A DNA stretch of 64,000 nt from Aliiglaciecola lipolytica (GCF_018860635.1 NZ_JAHKPT010000004.1:310001-374000); one strand, 5' to 3'. Shown: positions 35,310 through 45,458, counted from the first letter of the stretch. Program-made: numbers and translations. Notes: generated by a model from the sequence alone, not told the origin.

Positions 35310-36989
35310 ATGAACAAACGTTACTCCAAACGCATAGTAAAAGCGCCAACAGGCAGCAATATAACCGCTAAAAGTTGGTTAACTGAAGCACCAATGCGGA
35401 TGTTAATGAACAACTTAGATCCTGAGGTCGCAGAACATCCTCATGAGTTAGTAGTATATGGCGGCATTGGTCGCGCAGCACGAAACTGGCCGTGTTTTGA
35501 TAAAATCGTAGAAGTGCTAAAACGGCTTAACGATGACGAAACTCTATTGGTGCAAAGTGGTAAACCTGTAGGCGTATTTCCGACCCATAAAAATGCCCCT
35601 AGAGTACTCATCGCCAACTCAAATTTAGTACCTCACTGGGCGACTTGGGAACATTTCAATGAGTTAGATAAACAAGGTCTAATGATGTACGGGCAAATGA
35701 CTGCTGGTTCTTGGATTTACATAGGTTCACAAGGCATAGTTCAAGGAACCTATGAAACATTTGTAAGTATCGCCAAGGCACACTTTAATGGACAAGCAGC
35801 AGGCAAATGGATTTTAACCGGTGGTTTAGGAGGAATGGGTGGAGCTCAACCTTTAGCGGCGACTATGGCAGGCTTTTCAATGTTAGCGGTAGACGTTGAT
35901 GAAAGCCGCATAGATTTCCGCTTAAAAACCGGATACCTAGACAAAAAAGCCAAAAATTTGAATCATGGCTTAGCATTACTTCAGCAAGCGAAACAAAATG
36001 GTGAAGCCATCTCAATAGGATTATTGGGAAATGCCGCTGACGTATTTAGTGAAATTGCTGAATCAGACAATATTCCCGATGTAGTCACCGATCAAACCAG
36101 TGCCCATGATCCTCTAAACGGTTACCTTCCACAGGGCTGGACACTTGAACAAGCTGCTAAAATACGTAAAAAAGATGAAAATAGAGTAGTTCTAGCTGCT
36201 AAAAAGTCTATGGCGGTACAAGTCAACGCAATGTTACGCTTACAGGCTAAGGGAGCAGCAACGCTAGATTATGGTAACAATATTCGTCAAATGGCATTGG
36301 AAACGGGAGTTGATAATGCATTCGATTTCCCAGGTTTTGTGCCCGCTTATATTCGACCACTATTTTGCCAAGGTATAGGTCCATTTCGGTGGGTCGCACT
36401 CTCTGGTGATCCTGAGGATATTTATAAAACTGACACCAAAGTAAAAGAACTGATCAGTGATGATCCTCACCTACATAATTGGTTAGATATGGCCAAACAG
36501 CGAATTCAATTTCAAGGTCTGCCCGCTAGAATTTGTTGGGTAGGTTTAGGACAACGACAAAAACTTGGTCTAGCTTTTAATCAAATGGTTCGCTCAGGTG
36601 CACTTTCCGCTCCCATTGTAATTGGCCGAGATCATTTGGACTCTGGTTCTGTCGCATCCCCTAACCGTGAAACAGAAAGTATGTTAGACGGTTCAGACGC
36701 AGTATCAGATTGGCCCCTATTGAATGCAATGTTAAACACGGCTAGTGGCGCGACTTGGGTAAGTTTGCATCATGGCGGCGGCGTTGGTATGGGATTTAGC
36801 CAGCATTCTGGGGTAGTCATAGTCTGTGACGGAACATCCGAGGCAGATGAGCGCATAGCAAGAGTATTGCATAATGATCCAGCCACAGGAGTCATGCGCC
36901 ATGCTGATGCCGGTTATGATATTGCAATTCAATGTGCAAAACAAAAAGGCTTAGATTTGCCTATGATAGAAGAGGCTAACCATGGCTAA
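35310..36989 (+). CDS. hutU: Urocanate hydratase HutU
   Basis: NAD-dependent enzyme converting urocanate to imidazolonepropionate. At 559 residues it has the family's usual length. Recognisable blocks are [36 protein letters not shown], the NAD-binding loop [35 protein letters not shown], and [14 protein letters not shown] with the conserved active-site cysteine. The stop lies eight bases inside hutH, so they are coupled. Confidence 0.97.
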   Translation: MNKRYSKRIVKAPTGSNITAKSWLTEAPMRMLMNNLDPEVAEHPHELVVYGGIGRAARNWPCFDKIVEVLKRLNDDETLLVQSGKPVGVFPTHKNAPRVLIANSNLVPHWATWEHFNELDKQGLMMYGQMTAGSWIYIGSQGIVQGTYETFVSIAKAHFNGQAAGKWILTGGLGGMGGAQPLAATMAGFSMLAVDVDESRIDFRLKTGYLDKKAKNLNHGLALLQQAKQNGEAISIGLLGNAADVFSEIAESDNIPDVVTDQTSAHDPLNGYLPQGWTLEQAAKIRKKDENRVVLAAKKSMAVQVNAMLRLQAKGAATLDYGNNIRQMALETGVDNAFDFPGFVPAYIRPLFCQGIGPFRWVALSGDPEDIYKTDTKVKELISDDPHLHNWLDMAKQRIQFQGLPARICWVGLGQRQKLGLAFNQMVRSGALSAPIVIGRDHLDSGSVASPNRETESMLDGSDAVSDWPLLNAMLNTASGATWVSLHHGGGVGMGFSQHSGVVIVCDGTSEADERIARVLHNDPATGVMRHADAGYDIAIQCAKQKGLDLPMIEEANHG

Positions 36990-38502
36990 AATCATCTTAA
37001 AACCAGGTCAGGTTAGTCTTGAACAATTAGCTAAGATTCATCGCAAGCATGTTCCATTGGAGTTACATGAGTCTGCCATTGAAGGCATTAATGCCGCTGA
37101 AGAAACAGTGTTAAATACCACCGAAAAAGGCAAAACAGTTTACGGTATTAATACTGGATTCGGCTTACTTGCAAACACCAAAATTCCGCAACATGAATTA
37201 GAGGCATTACAACGCAGTATTGTGTTATCCCATGCTGCTGGTACAGGTAACTTCATGCCTGATAATACCGTTCGGTTAATGATGTTTCTAAAAATTAACT
37301 CATTAGCAAGGGGATTTTCAGGTATTCGATTAAGTGTCATTAATGCCCTTATCACTCTATTTAATGCGCAAGTTTATCCAGCCATTCCAGAAAAAGGATC
37401 AGTTGGAGCGTCTGGCGATTTAGCACCATTAGCACATATGAGTGCAGTGCTGCTTGGTGAAGGTGAAGCCTTTTTTCAAGGTCAAAAATACCCAGCTAAA
37501 AAGGCATTAAAAATCGCCAAGTTATCGAAGATTGCATTGGCACCAAAAGAAGGGCTTGCGCTGTTAAACGGAACACAAGCGTCAACCGCTTTTGCCCTGC
37601 AAGGTTTGTTTTATGCCGAAAACGCATTAAACAGTGCCATTGCAATCGGCAGTTTAAGCGTGGAAGCCGCGTTGGGCTCGAGAGTGCCTTTTGACGAACG
37701 TATTCATGTTGTCCGTGGACATCAAGCGCAAACGGATATCGCAGCGGCTTATAGACAACTATTGGCATCTTCCACTATAGGCAATTCCCACCAAGGCTGT
37801 AACAAAGTACAAGACCCCTACTCTTTGCGCTGTCAGCCTCAAGTAATGGGTGCCTGTTTAGCGCAAATACGATTTGCCGCGCAAACCCTGCTTGTTGAAG
37901 CGAATGGCGTATCAGACAACCCACTGGTGTTTGCAGATAGCGGAGATATTTTATCTGGCGGCAATTTTCATGCTGAAACGGTTGCTATGACCGCTGATAT
38001 GTTAGCCATTGCATTGTGTGAAATAGGATCTTTGGCAGAACGCAGAATGGCATTACTGATCGACAATAATCTTAGCGGTTTACCCCCATTTTTAGTTGAA
38101 AATGGCGGGGTCAATTCCGGCTTTATGATCGCCCAAGTCACCTGTGCAGCGCTAGCTAGCGAAAATAAAACCTATGCTCATCCGGCGTCTATAGATTCAC
38201 TGCCAACCTCTGCAAATCAAGAAGATCATGTATCCATGGCTACTTTTGCTGCCCGTCGATTAAGAGATATCTATGATAATGTGGCGGGAATATTAGCCAT
38301 TGAGTGGCTTGCAGCAAGCCAAGGCGTGGACTTTAGAGCGCCTTTGACATCCAGTACTCAACTCGAAAAAGTTAAGCGTTTACTGCGTTCAAAAGTACCT
38401 TTTTACGATAAAGATAGATATTTTTCACCTGATATTGAGAATGCAAAAACTCTCATTCGCAGTCACGCACTTTCAGATCTCGTCCAATTAAAACTGCTGT
38501 AA
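36982..38502 (+). CDS. hutH: Histidine ammonia-lyase HutH
   Basis: Deaminates histidine to urocanate, the first step of the pathway. The 506 residues contain the MIO cofactor triad A143-S144-G145 in [14 protein letters not shown], the NTGFGLLA N-terminal block, GLALLNGTQ, and [14 protein letters not shown] for substrate binding. It is the last gene of hutCUH. A convergent terminator follows, used by the next gene on the other strand. Confidence 0.97.
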   Translation: MAKIILKPGQVSLEQLAKIHRKHVPLELHESAIEGINAAEETVLNTTEKGKTVYGINTGFGLLANTKIPQHELEALQRSIVLSHAAGTGNFMPDNTVRLMMFLKINSLARGFSGIRLSVINALITLFNAQVYPAIPEKGSVGASGDLAPLAHMSAVLLGEGEAFFQGQKYPAKKALKIAKLSKIALAPKEGLALLNGTQASTAFALQGLFYAENALNSAIAIGSLSVEAALGSRVPFDERIHVVRGHQAQTDIAAAYRQLLASSTIGNSHQGCNKVQDPYSLRCQPQVMGACLAQIRFAAQTLLVEANGVSDNPLVFADSGDILSGGNFHAETVAMTADMLAIALCEIGSLAERRMALLIDNNLSGLPPFLVENGGVNSGFMIAQVTCAALASENKTYAHPASIDSLPTSANQEDHVSMATFAARRLRDIYDNVAGILAIEWLAASQGVDFRAPLTSSTQLEKVKRLLRSKVPFYDKDRYFSPDIENAKTLIRSHALSDLVQLKLL

Positions 38503-38568
38503 AAAGGCAACATTAATTTAGGCACATTGGGATGATATAAGCTTCAACTGCAAAAGTGAGATTACAGA

Positions 38569-38597
38569 CAAAAAAAAGACCAAGTTAAACTTGGTCT
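38569..38597 (-). terminator. Intrinsic terminator of the choice-of-anchor gene
   Basis: AGACCAAG (38577-38584) pairs with CTTGGTCT (38590-38597). On the minus strand the hairpin is followed by a run of eight T (A-run at 38569-38576 on the plus strand). This is a textbook terminator just downstream of the minus-strand gene at 38619. Confidence 0.85.
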
Positions 38598-38618
38598 CTT
38601 ATATTCTCACAAATACAC

Positions 38619-39533
38619 TTAGCTACGACGTCTCAACCGCATCATTAAACCTAGTCCACTGAGCAATAAAAAAACGCCTAGAGGTTCATCGACGTTGGTA
38701 GTCGGTGGATTATTCACTCCACCGTCGTTGTCAGTATAAATACCAGTTAAGTTACTTAAGAATACGCCACTGTCATAAACGCTGTCTGACGTATCAGCGA
38801 TAGCAATTTTAAGGGTATGCTGAGTTAAACTTTCATCAACCAGACCGATTAAATTTAAGTTCTGACTAAATCCATCATACTCAATATCGAATAATCCTGT
38901 TGTATTATCCAAGAAGTTACTCGCATTAGCTCCTTCAACAAATGACACTAAACTTGAATCTGGAAAAAACGCATAGTTGGTTCCATCTACAAATACACCG
39001 AACACATCAGTGACTCCCTGATCTGGGAATTCATCACTACCGAATATGAAATCTAGAGATATAGCGTTAAAACCTGCGCCCAACATGAAATCAAATTCTA
39101 TATAATTGACATCATTGGTTATTGATGATGGCGCACCCGCATCATTCAAAATTGCGGTTAAGTCTGCATCACCTCCGGTTCCTGGAATGAAAGGGTCAAA
39201 ACTTGTTTCTGTGTTAACACTAGGTATGTTCGCTGTACCACTGGTTAATACTGCACCTTCTCCCATACTGACAGTAGAAGAGCCATCAGTAATATTAACA
39301 CCGGAAAAAATACCAGACTGGGCAGAGTTACTGCTGAAACCATCACCAATTGCCCCTACAAAGGTTTCACTACCTGCAATTACACTTACACCACCACCGG
39401 AAACAACCAAAGAACTGGTAATGTCAGAGATAGCGTCATCGCCAGTTTCAATTAAATCCAGTCCTAACAATCCTGCGTTAGCACTAAAAGAGGAGACGAA
39501 GAATAGCGAAATGCCAAGGTTTTTTATTTTCAT
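38619..39533 (-). CDS. Choice-of-anchor L domain protein with PEP-CTERM-like C-terminus
   Basis: Secreted surface or matrix protein, about 304 residues. The start is set at the ATG at 39533, which has AAGGA eight bases upstream. The signal peptide is MKIKNLGISLFFVSSFSANA. The body is a choice-of-anchor L domain (GIFSGVNITDGSSTVSMGEG..., NDVNYIEFDFMLGAGFNAISLDFIFGSDEFPD). The C-terminus has DEPLG, a hydrophobic span and RLRRRS, a PEP-CTERM-like sorting signal that an exosortase would process. No exosortase gene is in the window. Role unknown, possibly in extracellular polymer attachment. Confidence 0.85.
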   Translation of the reverse strand: MKIKNLGISLFFVSSFSANAGLLGLDLIETGDDAISDITSSLVVSGGGVSVIAGSETFVGAIGDGFSSNSAQSGIFSGVNITDGSSTVSMGEGAVLTSGTANIPSVNTETSFDPFIPGTGGDADLTAILNDAGAPSSITNDVNYIEFDFMLGAGFNAISLDFIFGSDEFPDQGVTDVFGVFVDGTNYAFFPDSSLVSFVEGANASNFLDNTTGLFDIEYDGFSQNLNLIGLVDESLTQHTLKIAIADTSDSVYDSGVFLSNLTGIYTDNDGGVNNPPTTNVDEPLGVFLLLSGLGLMMRLRRRS

Positions 39534-39783
39534 TAGATTAATCCTTATCAAATGTAAACATGTTTTATCTTAAAACCCAATAATACCTCTACTCCTTGAG
39601 TTTTGTTCATTTTATGAGCAAGCATAACATAGGCCAAAATATTTATCTTTGTAAAAACAAAAACATAAAAACAAGCAGGTTGCTTAAAGGAGTGAAAGTG
39701 TAAATTTATTTGACAGAAAATTGTGACAGAAAAAACTGAATAAGAGGTATAAGAAAAAGATAACAAGATAACAAGTTAACAAT

Positions 39784-39811
39784 TTATGCCTGCCTTATTC
39801 GGCAGACATAA
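39784..39811 (-). terminator. Stem-loop downstream of the VOC gene
   Basis: TTATGCCTGCC (39784-39794) and GGCAGACATAA (39801-39811) pair with one mismatch around a six-base loop. On the minus strand it follows the VOC protein stop by about 20 bases. The T-run after it is weak, so termination is probable but not certain. Confidence 0.55.
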
Positions 39812-39829
39812 ATATAAATAATGTAACGC

Positions 39830-40210
39830 TTAGCCCATGCGCTTCAAAGCACAGAGTTTATTTCCTGCTGGATCTTTCAAATAAGCTAAATACATGTCAC
39901 CTGAAGGAGATTTGCGGATCCCAGGAGGATCTTCACAGTCAGTACCACCATTTGCCAAACCAGCAGCATGCCAAGCATTTCCTTGTTCTGGACTATCTAC
40001 TGAAAAACCAATAGTACTGCCATTACCATGACTTGCAGGCTCACCATTAATTGGTTTAGTAATTGCGAAAATACCAGTATCAGTTATATAAAAACAGCGA
40101 CCTTTAGGGTCAATGACACCAGGTTTGCAACCTAACTCAGCGAAAGTAGCATCATAAAACGCTTTCGACTCTTCTATGCTATTTGCACCTAACATAATGT
40201 GACTAAACAT
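39830..40210 (-). CDS. VOC (glyoxalase/bleomycin resistance) family protein
   Basis: A 126-residue single-domain vicinal-oxygen-chelate protein. It starts MFSHIMLGANSIEESKAFYDATFAELG and ends DPAGNKLCALKR, the two ends of the paired beta-alpha-beta-beta-beta modules. The metal-ligand positions cannot be set with confidence. Members are lyases, dioxygenases or binding proteins, and no substrate can be inferred. It stands alone with its own stem-loop downstream. Confidence 0.85.
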   Translation of the reverse strand: MFSHIMLGANSIEESKAFYDATFAELGCKPGVIDPKGRCFYITDTGIFAITKPINGEPASHGNGSTIGFSVDSPEQGNAWHAAGLANGGTDCEDPPGIRKSPSGDMYLAYLKDPAGNKLCALKRMG

Positions 40211-40339
40211 AACTTTACTCCGTTAAATCATTTTCTGAACGAATAGATTACCGTGAAAAACACCAATAATCTATTCGTAATCTCAGCTTTAATTTGCGCT
40301 ATACGTTTTTATTTAAATTTAGTCATTGTTAAACTTATT

Positions 40340-43300
40340 TTACTCGTCTGCTTCAGAATTGACCTTCTTTTTGTCATCCTGTTGTGGTTCAAACTGTTCA
40401 TTCGCACTAGAGCGAACCGTTAATAACATACTCAGAGCAGACACAATAAATGCTGTGGTTTTTTGTGGTGATAGAGTGTAAAAATAATCCCATGCCTGAC
40501 TCTTATGATCGGTATAACTATCTACTCTATCGGGATATTTGTCGATATAAGCTAGTTTGACAGCGTGACCGATAGTAGCATCAACAATAATCGGCTCATC
40601 GATTTTCAAACTTGAATTTTGTTCAAAAAAGCTTGCCATTGCATTTAATGATTCAATGGTTAATTGGCGATATTCTGCGGCATGAATATTATTCAACAGG
40701 TGTTCGGTTATCAGCGCAAAGGCTGTTTCTCCAGGAGTCATATCACTCAATACAATACCGCTATCAATGCGATTCCTGCGGTCCATCTTATTACCAATCA
40801 CTAGCCCTGGCGTATGGTGTAAAATTTGCCAAATCTGTTGATTGAAAGATGCAGAACGACGGTCAATAATCCCCTGATGTTGTCGCCACACTAACCAGCC
40901 ATCTTTGGGCGTAGAAAGTTGTTCAAGCCCTAAGTTTTGCTGCCAGTTTAGTTTTTCGGAAATACCTTTAGCATGCAATTTTTCCATTTTTTGCGGTAAA
41001 TCAGAGAGCGATTGATAATCTTCTAATACCGCTTCCAAGCGTTCCTGAATGACCGACGGTGCCATGGCCATCAAACTTTCGTACGCTTCATCGGTAGCTA
41101 ACTTCTGTGAACGCGCAATTTGGCTGGTAAGCAATATAATTAGGTGACTGACACGGATCGTCATTAATTCTCTGAATAATTCGGGACGTGCTTTAATTAA
41201 CAATCCAAGGCATAACAACACTTCTTGGGTTAAAATTTGGTCGCGCACATCATCACGGCAATAATGATGAATTTTTGCTAATAACTCGTCATCAGTTAAA
41301 GGCCTAGATATAAGCGATTCGTCGGTATAAGAACGCCCAACTTGAATGTTTTTCTGGGCAACCAGGATTGCGCTTACCACTAAGCCAAGATCACCATCTA
41401 CTTTTTCTAATAAGCCTGCTGCATGGCGCAATACAGACCAAAGCCGTAAGCGCCCTGCTTCACTATAAACCTCTTCAAGCGCGTCTGTTAATCGATAACA
41501 GGTATCACTGTAGGTAATGGTTGAATCCAACCCTTGAAGTTTTACCAATACCGATAAAATTTCGACTTGTTCAAATAAATTATCTGAGGCGGCCAATCTA
41601 TCTGCTAGCAATTGCGTATCAGTGATAAAGGAGATTTCAACTTCTTCACTTTGTGTTAAAGGTGCATTGGAGCCGCTAGAGATTAATGTAGTTCTAAATG
41701 GCGTAACACTAATGGATATTTCATTTGGTAACGCATAGCCATTCAAATCATCAAAACGCTCAATTGCCGCTGTAGGAGTGAGTTGCGCCATTTTGCCCAT
41801 TTTCACAGGAATACCGTCTACGTAACCGGAATCAATCTTTTTTATCAGTTCGAAAAAGGAAGTTCTGTCAGCATCTAACATTTGACGAGTTAACATAACG
41901 GTCACGGTAGGTCTGCCTGTTTCCGTCCAATTTCGATGCAAATAACTCAACTCACTTTTGAAGCGTCGAACCATAAAATCGATGTCATAGCTTAAAAAGA
42001 ACGCTTGTTGAATAAAAGATGGGGTTAAGCAAACAAAACGTGATTTGCCTAATACATACACTCGGCTTGTGGTTAAACTTTTGGGGATCCTAAAAGAGCG
42101 CCCAGTTAATCCTAACGACTGATTCGCACCGACTTGCGAATACATAGTTGCAATGTCTTCTGGTCGACAAACCTTAACCGGTGAAATATCGCTGATCGTT
42201 TCCGTCATTAGTCCACTGCCTGCCAATTCAGATTGCAGTGCTTCGTCTTCAGCCAAAAATACTAGTTGAACAACTGGTTGTTTGACAGGTTTAACATGTC
42301 GACGTCCGATCGGATCTAAGTCACCCGGACGTAACAGTCCATCTTCCAACATCGCGCCTAATAAGAATAAACTCTGAGCCCAAACAAGAGGAACGTTCTC
42401 GTTTGGCAAACGATCTTGCGAATGTGGAGTTTCTCGCTCTTTATCAATGGATTCTAAAGGTACATAATACAATTCGGGAAGCAGTAGATGACCTTCTTGC
42501 TCAACCATCACCGAGTCTAAACGACTTCGATAATGCTCCACTTGCTGTCTGTCATCTCTAAAAATGGCGTCTAAATACAAATAGGCATAAAACAAAGGCC
42601 ACTCTGACTCAATGTTTTCAAATTGTTTTAGCTCTTGTTCTTCATAGTGAAGACGACCTTCATCTTCTAATACGGTTTGGTGGCCGTCACGTAGGAAACG
42701 TTTTAACCCATATCTACCTTCAAGTTTACCAATAATATCGTTCCGTACCTTATCCGAAAGCGTTTGATTTGGAACCGCAAACGCCGGAAAGCCGACAACA
42801 CTCAACAAAGCTGCATCTATTTCTTTGGTAATGGACTCCCTTGGTAACATAGCACTTAGCGTAATATTGGCTTGAGCGATATTATCCGGTACAACGTGAA
42901 TAACAGAATTTTGTGAGCCCTTAGCGCCAAATAAATTAAATCCTGATAATGCTTCCAACGCGGCTTTGGCCATGCCTAACGAACTTGCGTTTAGCTCAAC
43001 ATGTCCGCTGTTAGATTTAGCCCCACGCTCCCAAATACCAAAATCTGGTGTGCGATAAGCCCGTTCAATGTAGAACACCAAGTTCTGAATAAAATCAACT
43101 TCTTCATCGCTCCAAATTAACTCTAATCCAGATGCGATCATTTGCGTTAGTGTCAGCAAAAATACAGAGGTCGCATCAATTTGCAAATGTCCCCATTCAT
43201 GATCTGCCACTACATTGTCGCCGGTCGCGGTATCATATTTTGCATGCAGGGAATCATCTGGACTACGGCTTTTTTTGAAGGCTTCGACTTTAGCTGACTG

Positions 43301-43588
43301 ACTCATCATTGACCGTAACAAACCACGCATTAATTTTACCGTGCGCTGTTGAAGCTCAAATCCACGCCCTCCATCATCATCCAATTGGCGATATGCTAAC
43401 GCTAGTCCCCAAACAGCTAAAATACTGTAAACATTATCCCGTACCCACGCATCTTGATAATTACCATGATTTGTTATCGCAGTACTAGCCGGCAATAACC
43501 CCGATATAGGGTGCTGTTTGTCAATTATGACCGCCTTAATTTGCTGATAATATTTATCTAGGCTGATTCTTAAGTTAATGTCTTGCAT
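40340..43588 (-). CDS. GH15-family protein resembling phosphorylase kinase alpha/beta subunits
   Basis: A 1082-residue cytoplasmic protein. The start is placed at the ATG at 43588 (MQDINLR), with AGGA seven bases before it. The frame reaches a GTG five codons upstream that lacks a site. Residues about 1-430 form a GH15 glucoamylase-like (alpha/alpha)6 barrel with AWVRDNVYSILAVWGLALAY, DSLHAKYDT, WGHLQIDATSVFLL, FIQNLVFYIERAY, FGIWERG, and LNASSLGMAKAALEAL. These are nearly identical to mammalian phosphorylase kinase alpha. The similarity continues into the C-terminal half (LRLWSVLRHAAGLLEK, ILTQEVLLCLGLL, MTPGETAF, EYRQLTIESLNAM). Predicted role: alpha-glucan binding or hydrolysis, or control of glycogen metabolism. 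No glycogen gene is adjacent. Confidence 0.88.
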   Translation of the reverse strand: MQDINLRISLDKYYQQIKAVIIDKQHPISGLLPASTAITNHGNYQDAWVRDNVYSILAVWGLALAYRQLDDDGGRGFELQQRTVKLMRGLLRSMMSQSAKVEAFKKSRSPDDSLHAKYDTATGDNVVADHEWGHLQIDATSVFLLTLTQMIASGLELIWSDEEVDFIQNLVFYIERAYRTPDFGIWERGAKSNSGHVELNASSLGMAKAALEALSGFNLFGAKGSQNSVIHVVPDNIAQANITLSAMLPRESITKEIDAALLSVVGFPAFAVPNQTLSDKVRNDIIGKLEGRYGLKRFLRDGHQTVLEDEGRLHYEEQELKQFENIESEWPLFYAYLYLDAIFRDDRQQVEHYRSRLDSVMVEQEGHLLLPELYYVPLESIDKERETPHSQDRLPNENVPLVWAQSLFLLGAMLEDGLLRPGDLDPIGRRHVKPVKQPVVQLVFLAEDEALQSELAGSGLMTETISDISPVKVCRPEDIATMYSQVGANQSLGLTGRSFRIPKSLTTSRVYVLGKSRFVCLTPSFIQQAFFLSYDIDFMVRRFKSELSYLHRNWTETGRPTVTVMLTRQMLDADRTSFFELIKKIDSGYVDGIPVKMGKMAQLTPTAAIERFDDLNGYALPNEISISVTPFRTTLISSGSNAPLTQSEEVEISFITDTQLLADRLAASDNLFEQVEILSVLVKLQGLDSTITYSDTCYRLTDALEEVYSEAGRLRLWSVLRHAAGLLEKVDGDLGLVVSAILVAQKNIQVGRSYTDESLISRPLTDDELLAKIHHYCRDDVRDQILTQEVLLCLGLLIKARPELFRELMTIRVSHLIILLTSQIARSQKLATDEAYESLMAMAPSVIQERLEAVLEDYQSLSDLPQKMEKLHAKGISEKLNWQQNLGLEQLSTPKDGWLVWRQHQGIIDRRSASFNQQIWQILHHTPGLVIGNKMDRRNRIDSGIVLSDMTPGETAFALITEHLLNNIHAAEYRQLTIESLNAMASFFEQNSSLKIDEPIIVDATIGHAVKLAYIDKYPDRVDSYTDHKSQAWDYFYTLSPQKTTAFIVSALSMLLTVRSSANEQFEPQQDDKKKVNSEADE

Positions 43589-44154
43589 AGTCGTTCCTAT
43601 CACTGTGGAAAAGAGATGCTGAAAATGTGCATCTTGAAAAAGTTAATCACATTATGCTTTTAGTACGATCGATAAATTACCACCGTGATTTCAAAAATGA
43701 GTTACGTCTTTAACTACTTGTTTTACTACTTAGGGCCATAACAGTACTTAGCTTAATATAAAGTTAGCGAGCAAGGTTCACGCCAATCATAGCTGCACAA
43801 GTTATTTAGCATCCAAGTTTCAATTCAATTAAGCGCAAAACTTCAAATAACCTAATTTGCCTACGCTTAAGTTAGTCATTTGCATGCTTAATTCAAACTA
43901 AATCGATTAAGTAAAGCATATAATAAGGCTCAGATAAACAGCTATCAATAGTTTAATGCACACATTGTGTGCATTAAACTTATACAACTCATTGCATCTT
44001 AAGATCTAAAAAGATGGTTTGATCCGTCTTGGGAACCGCTGTGAAAACACTATTTGAAGGCTTCGTTGTACATATGATTTTTAGGCGTTCTGTTTGTACC
44101 GCCTAATCCGACTGTCTGTGCCCTCTTATCCTGCGCTTACACGAAACAGAAAAC
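43589..44154. other. 566-base gap between GH15 gene and yihY
   Basis: AT-rich spacer with no convincing reading frame. It should hold the promoter of the GH15 gene near its left end. It contains a 29-bp palindrome (43951-43979) and a TATAAT at 43919-43924 without a good -35. A TTAGGCG/CGCCTAA hairpin (44081-44106) lies downstream of yihY with no T-run in the yihY direction. An unannotated small RNA is possible but not shown. Confidence 0.5.
43951..43979. repeat. 29-bp perfect palindrome
   Basis: GTTTAATGCACACA at 43951-43964 and TGTGTGCATTAAAC at 43966-43979 are exact reverse complements separated by a single T. No T-run follows in either direction, so a dimeric regulator site or a structured RNA is more likely than a terminator. 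Confidence 0.75.
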
Positions 44155-45051
44155 CTACGACATTATTCGTTTATCGATTCGTACTGCAGTATTACGCGGC
44201 ACTATAGATTTTCCTCTAGCCTCCAAATGAACACGGGTAAATGCAGCCCCGAATAGCAAGATTAGCGACGAATAATAAACCCAAAGTAAAATTATCACCA
44301 CTGAACCAGCCGCACCATAGGCAGACGCGGTTGCGGTATAAGCCAGATAAGCTGCAATCCCATAACGGCCTAATGAAAACAATATCGCGGTGACCAGAGC
44401 ACCCGCCATAACATCTTTCCAACTGAGTTTGACATCTGGCAGTACTTTAAAAATAGTCGCAAACAACAGTGCGATCATCGCCAATGAAACGATAAACTCA
44501 GCGCTTCCGAGTAACATTTCAACGAATGGTAGAAACTCAGCGGTGTAATTAAGCACGGCTCGCAAAGCTACACCAAGTAGCAAAGACACAAGCAATACAA
44601 AACCGATTGATAGCACCACCATTAATGAAAATAATCGTTTTTTGGCTAGCAAAAACAAACCGTTGCGATCAGGACTCGCGGTTACCCCCCATATTGAATT
44701 TAGAGAATACTGCATTTGACCAAATACCGTGGTTGCACCTAACATCAATGCTCCAACCCCAAGTAAAGTTGGTAATATTCCTGAAGCTTCTATTCGAGAT
44801 TGGCTTACCGCACGTTCAACTACAGCAGCGGCCTCTTTGCCCATGATGTCAGCAAACTGAGCGACTATTTGCCCTTGAGCGGCGTCTTCCCCTAAAACTA
44901 GGCCAATCACAGTGACTGCAATAATGACAATAGGCGCTAACGAAAACAGTGTGTAAAAAGCTAGAGCCCCAGCATAACTGAAGGCATTTTCATCCAACCA
45001 CAATTTACCTGTATCCCGTAAAATATTTTTCCAATAGTGCACAAAGTGCAT
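44155..45051 (-). CDS. YihY/BrkB family inner membrane protein
   Basis: A 298-residue protein with about six membrane helices, of the YihY family once annotated as ribonuclease BN. It begins WKNILRDTGKLWLDENAFSYAGALAFYTLFSLAPIVIIAV, the family signature. GVGALMLGATTVFGQMQYSLNSIW and the late YGAAGSVVIILLWVYYSSLILLFGAAFTRV are also typical. Function is unsettled; it is not a nuclease. It is monocistronic, with REP-type repeats upstream. Confidence 0.9.
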   Translation of the reverse strand: MHFVHYWKNILRDTGKLWLDENAFSYAGALAFYTLFSLAPIVIIAVTVIGLVLGEDAAQGQIVAQFADIMGKEAAAVVERAVSQSRIEASGILPTLLGVGALMLGATTVFGQMQYSLNSIWGVTASPDRNGLFLLAKKRLFSLMVVLSIGFVLLVSLLLGVALRAVLNYTAEFLPFVEMLLGSAEFIVSLAMIALLFATIFKVLPDVKLSWKDVMAGALVTAILFSLGRYGIAAYLAYTATASAYGAAGSVVIILLWVYYSSLILLFGAAFTRVHLEARGKSIVPRNTAVRIDKRIMS

Positions 45052-45458
45052 CGTAATCCTACTCCATTAATGAGGTCGAACAGATAACAGGCTATTCAGT
45101 TATCGTTACGTCTGAAATAAAAGAAAGCAGAGTAAAACACATCCCTGATCTAATCAATTAACAATCGCGGGGCTAAAGCAACCGCATACAAAAACCGTAG
45201 CATGGCCTTCAGGCCATGGGCATCAATTAACAATCGCTAGGTTAACGCCTCCACCTACAAAAACCGTAGCATGGCCTTTAGGCCATGGACATCAATTAAC
45301 AATCGCGGGGCTAAAGCCACCACCGACAAAACCAACTGATATGGCTAACTGTTGAACTGGAAATTTTAATACACACAGCGACTGTTAAAGTCCGCGCAAA
45401 TTGAAGTATGAAGTATGAAATAAATGAAGAAGTATTGCTGAATTCTCTAAAAAGAGAA
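45052..45458. other. Gap between yihY and tRNA-Leu
   Basis: The left 100 bases are the presumed yihY promoter and leader. Most of the middle (45154-45334) is the REP array. The remaining stretch to 45458 is AT-rich with no gene; a near-repeat GAAGTATGAAGTATGAA lies around 45402-45418. AATTCTCTAAAAAGAGAAT at 45441-45459 (hairpin) would be the terminator of the tRNA operon. Confidence 0.5.
45154..45334 (-). repeat. BIME-like array of REP elements, 2.6 copies of a 69-bp unit
   Basis: Three copies start at 45154, 45223 and 45292 with a 69-base period; the last is cut short. Each unit contains the palindrome CATGGCCTTTAGGCCATG after GTAG (plus strand) and a second, opposed element whose core GGGGCTAAAGC is the complement of GCTTTAGCCCC. 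The two elements face each other as in BIMEs. It is the same family as the array at 49267-49574 but inverted. Copy 2 has diverged in the second element (TAGGTTAACGCC). Confidence 0.85.

Noticed and set aside
39106-39573. Plus-strand open frame of 155 codons opposite the choice-of-anchor L gene
   Set aside because: The minus-strand protein has a signal peptide, a known domain and a terminator. The antisense frame has a Pro/Ser-rich composition expected from reading the complement.
44081-44106. TTAGGCG/CGCCTAA hairpin as yihY terminator
   Set aside because: On the minus strand it is followed by A residues rather than T, and the loop is 12 bases, so it is not a convincing intrinsic terminator.
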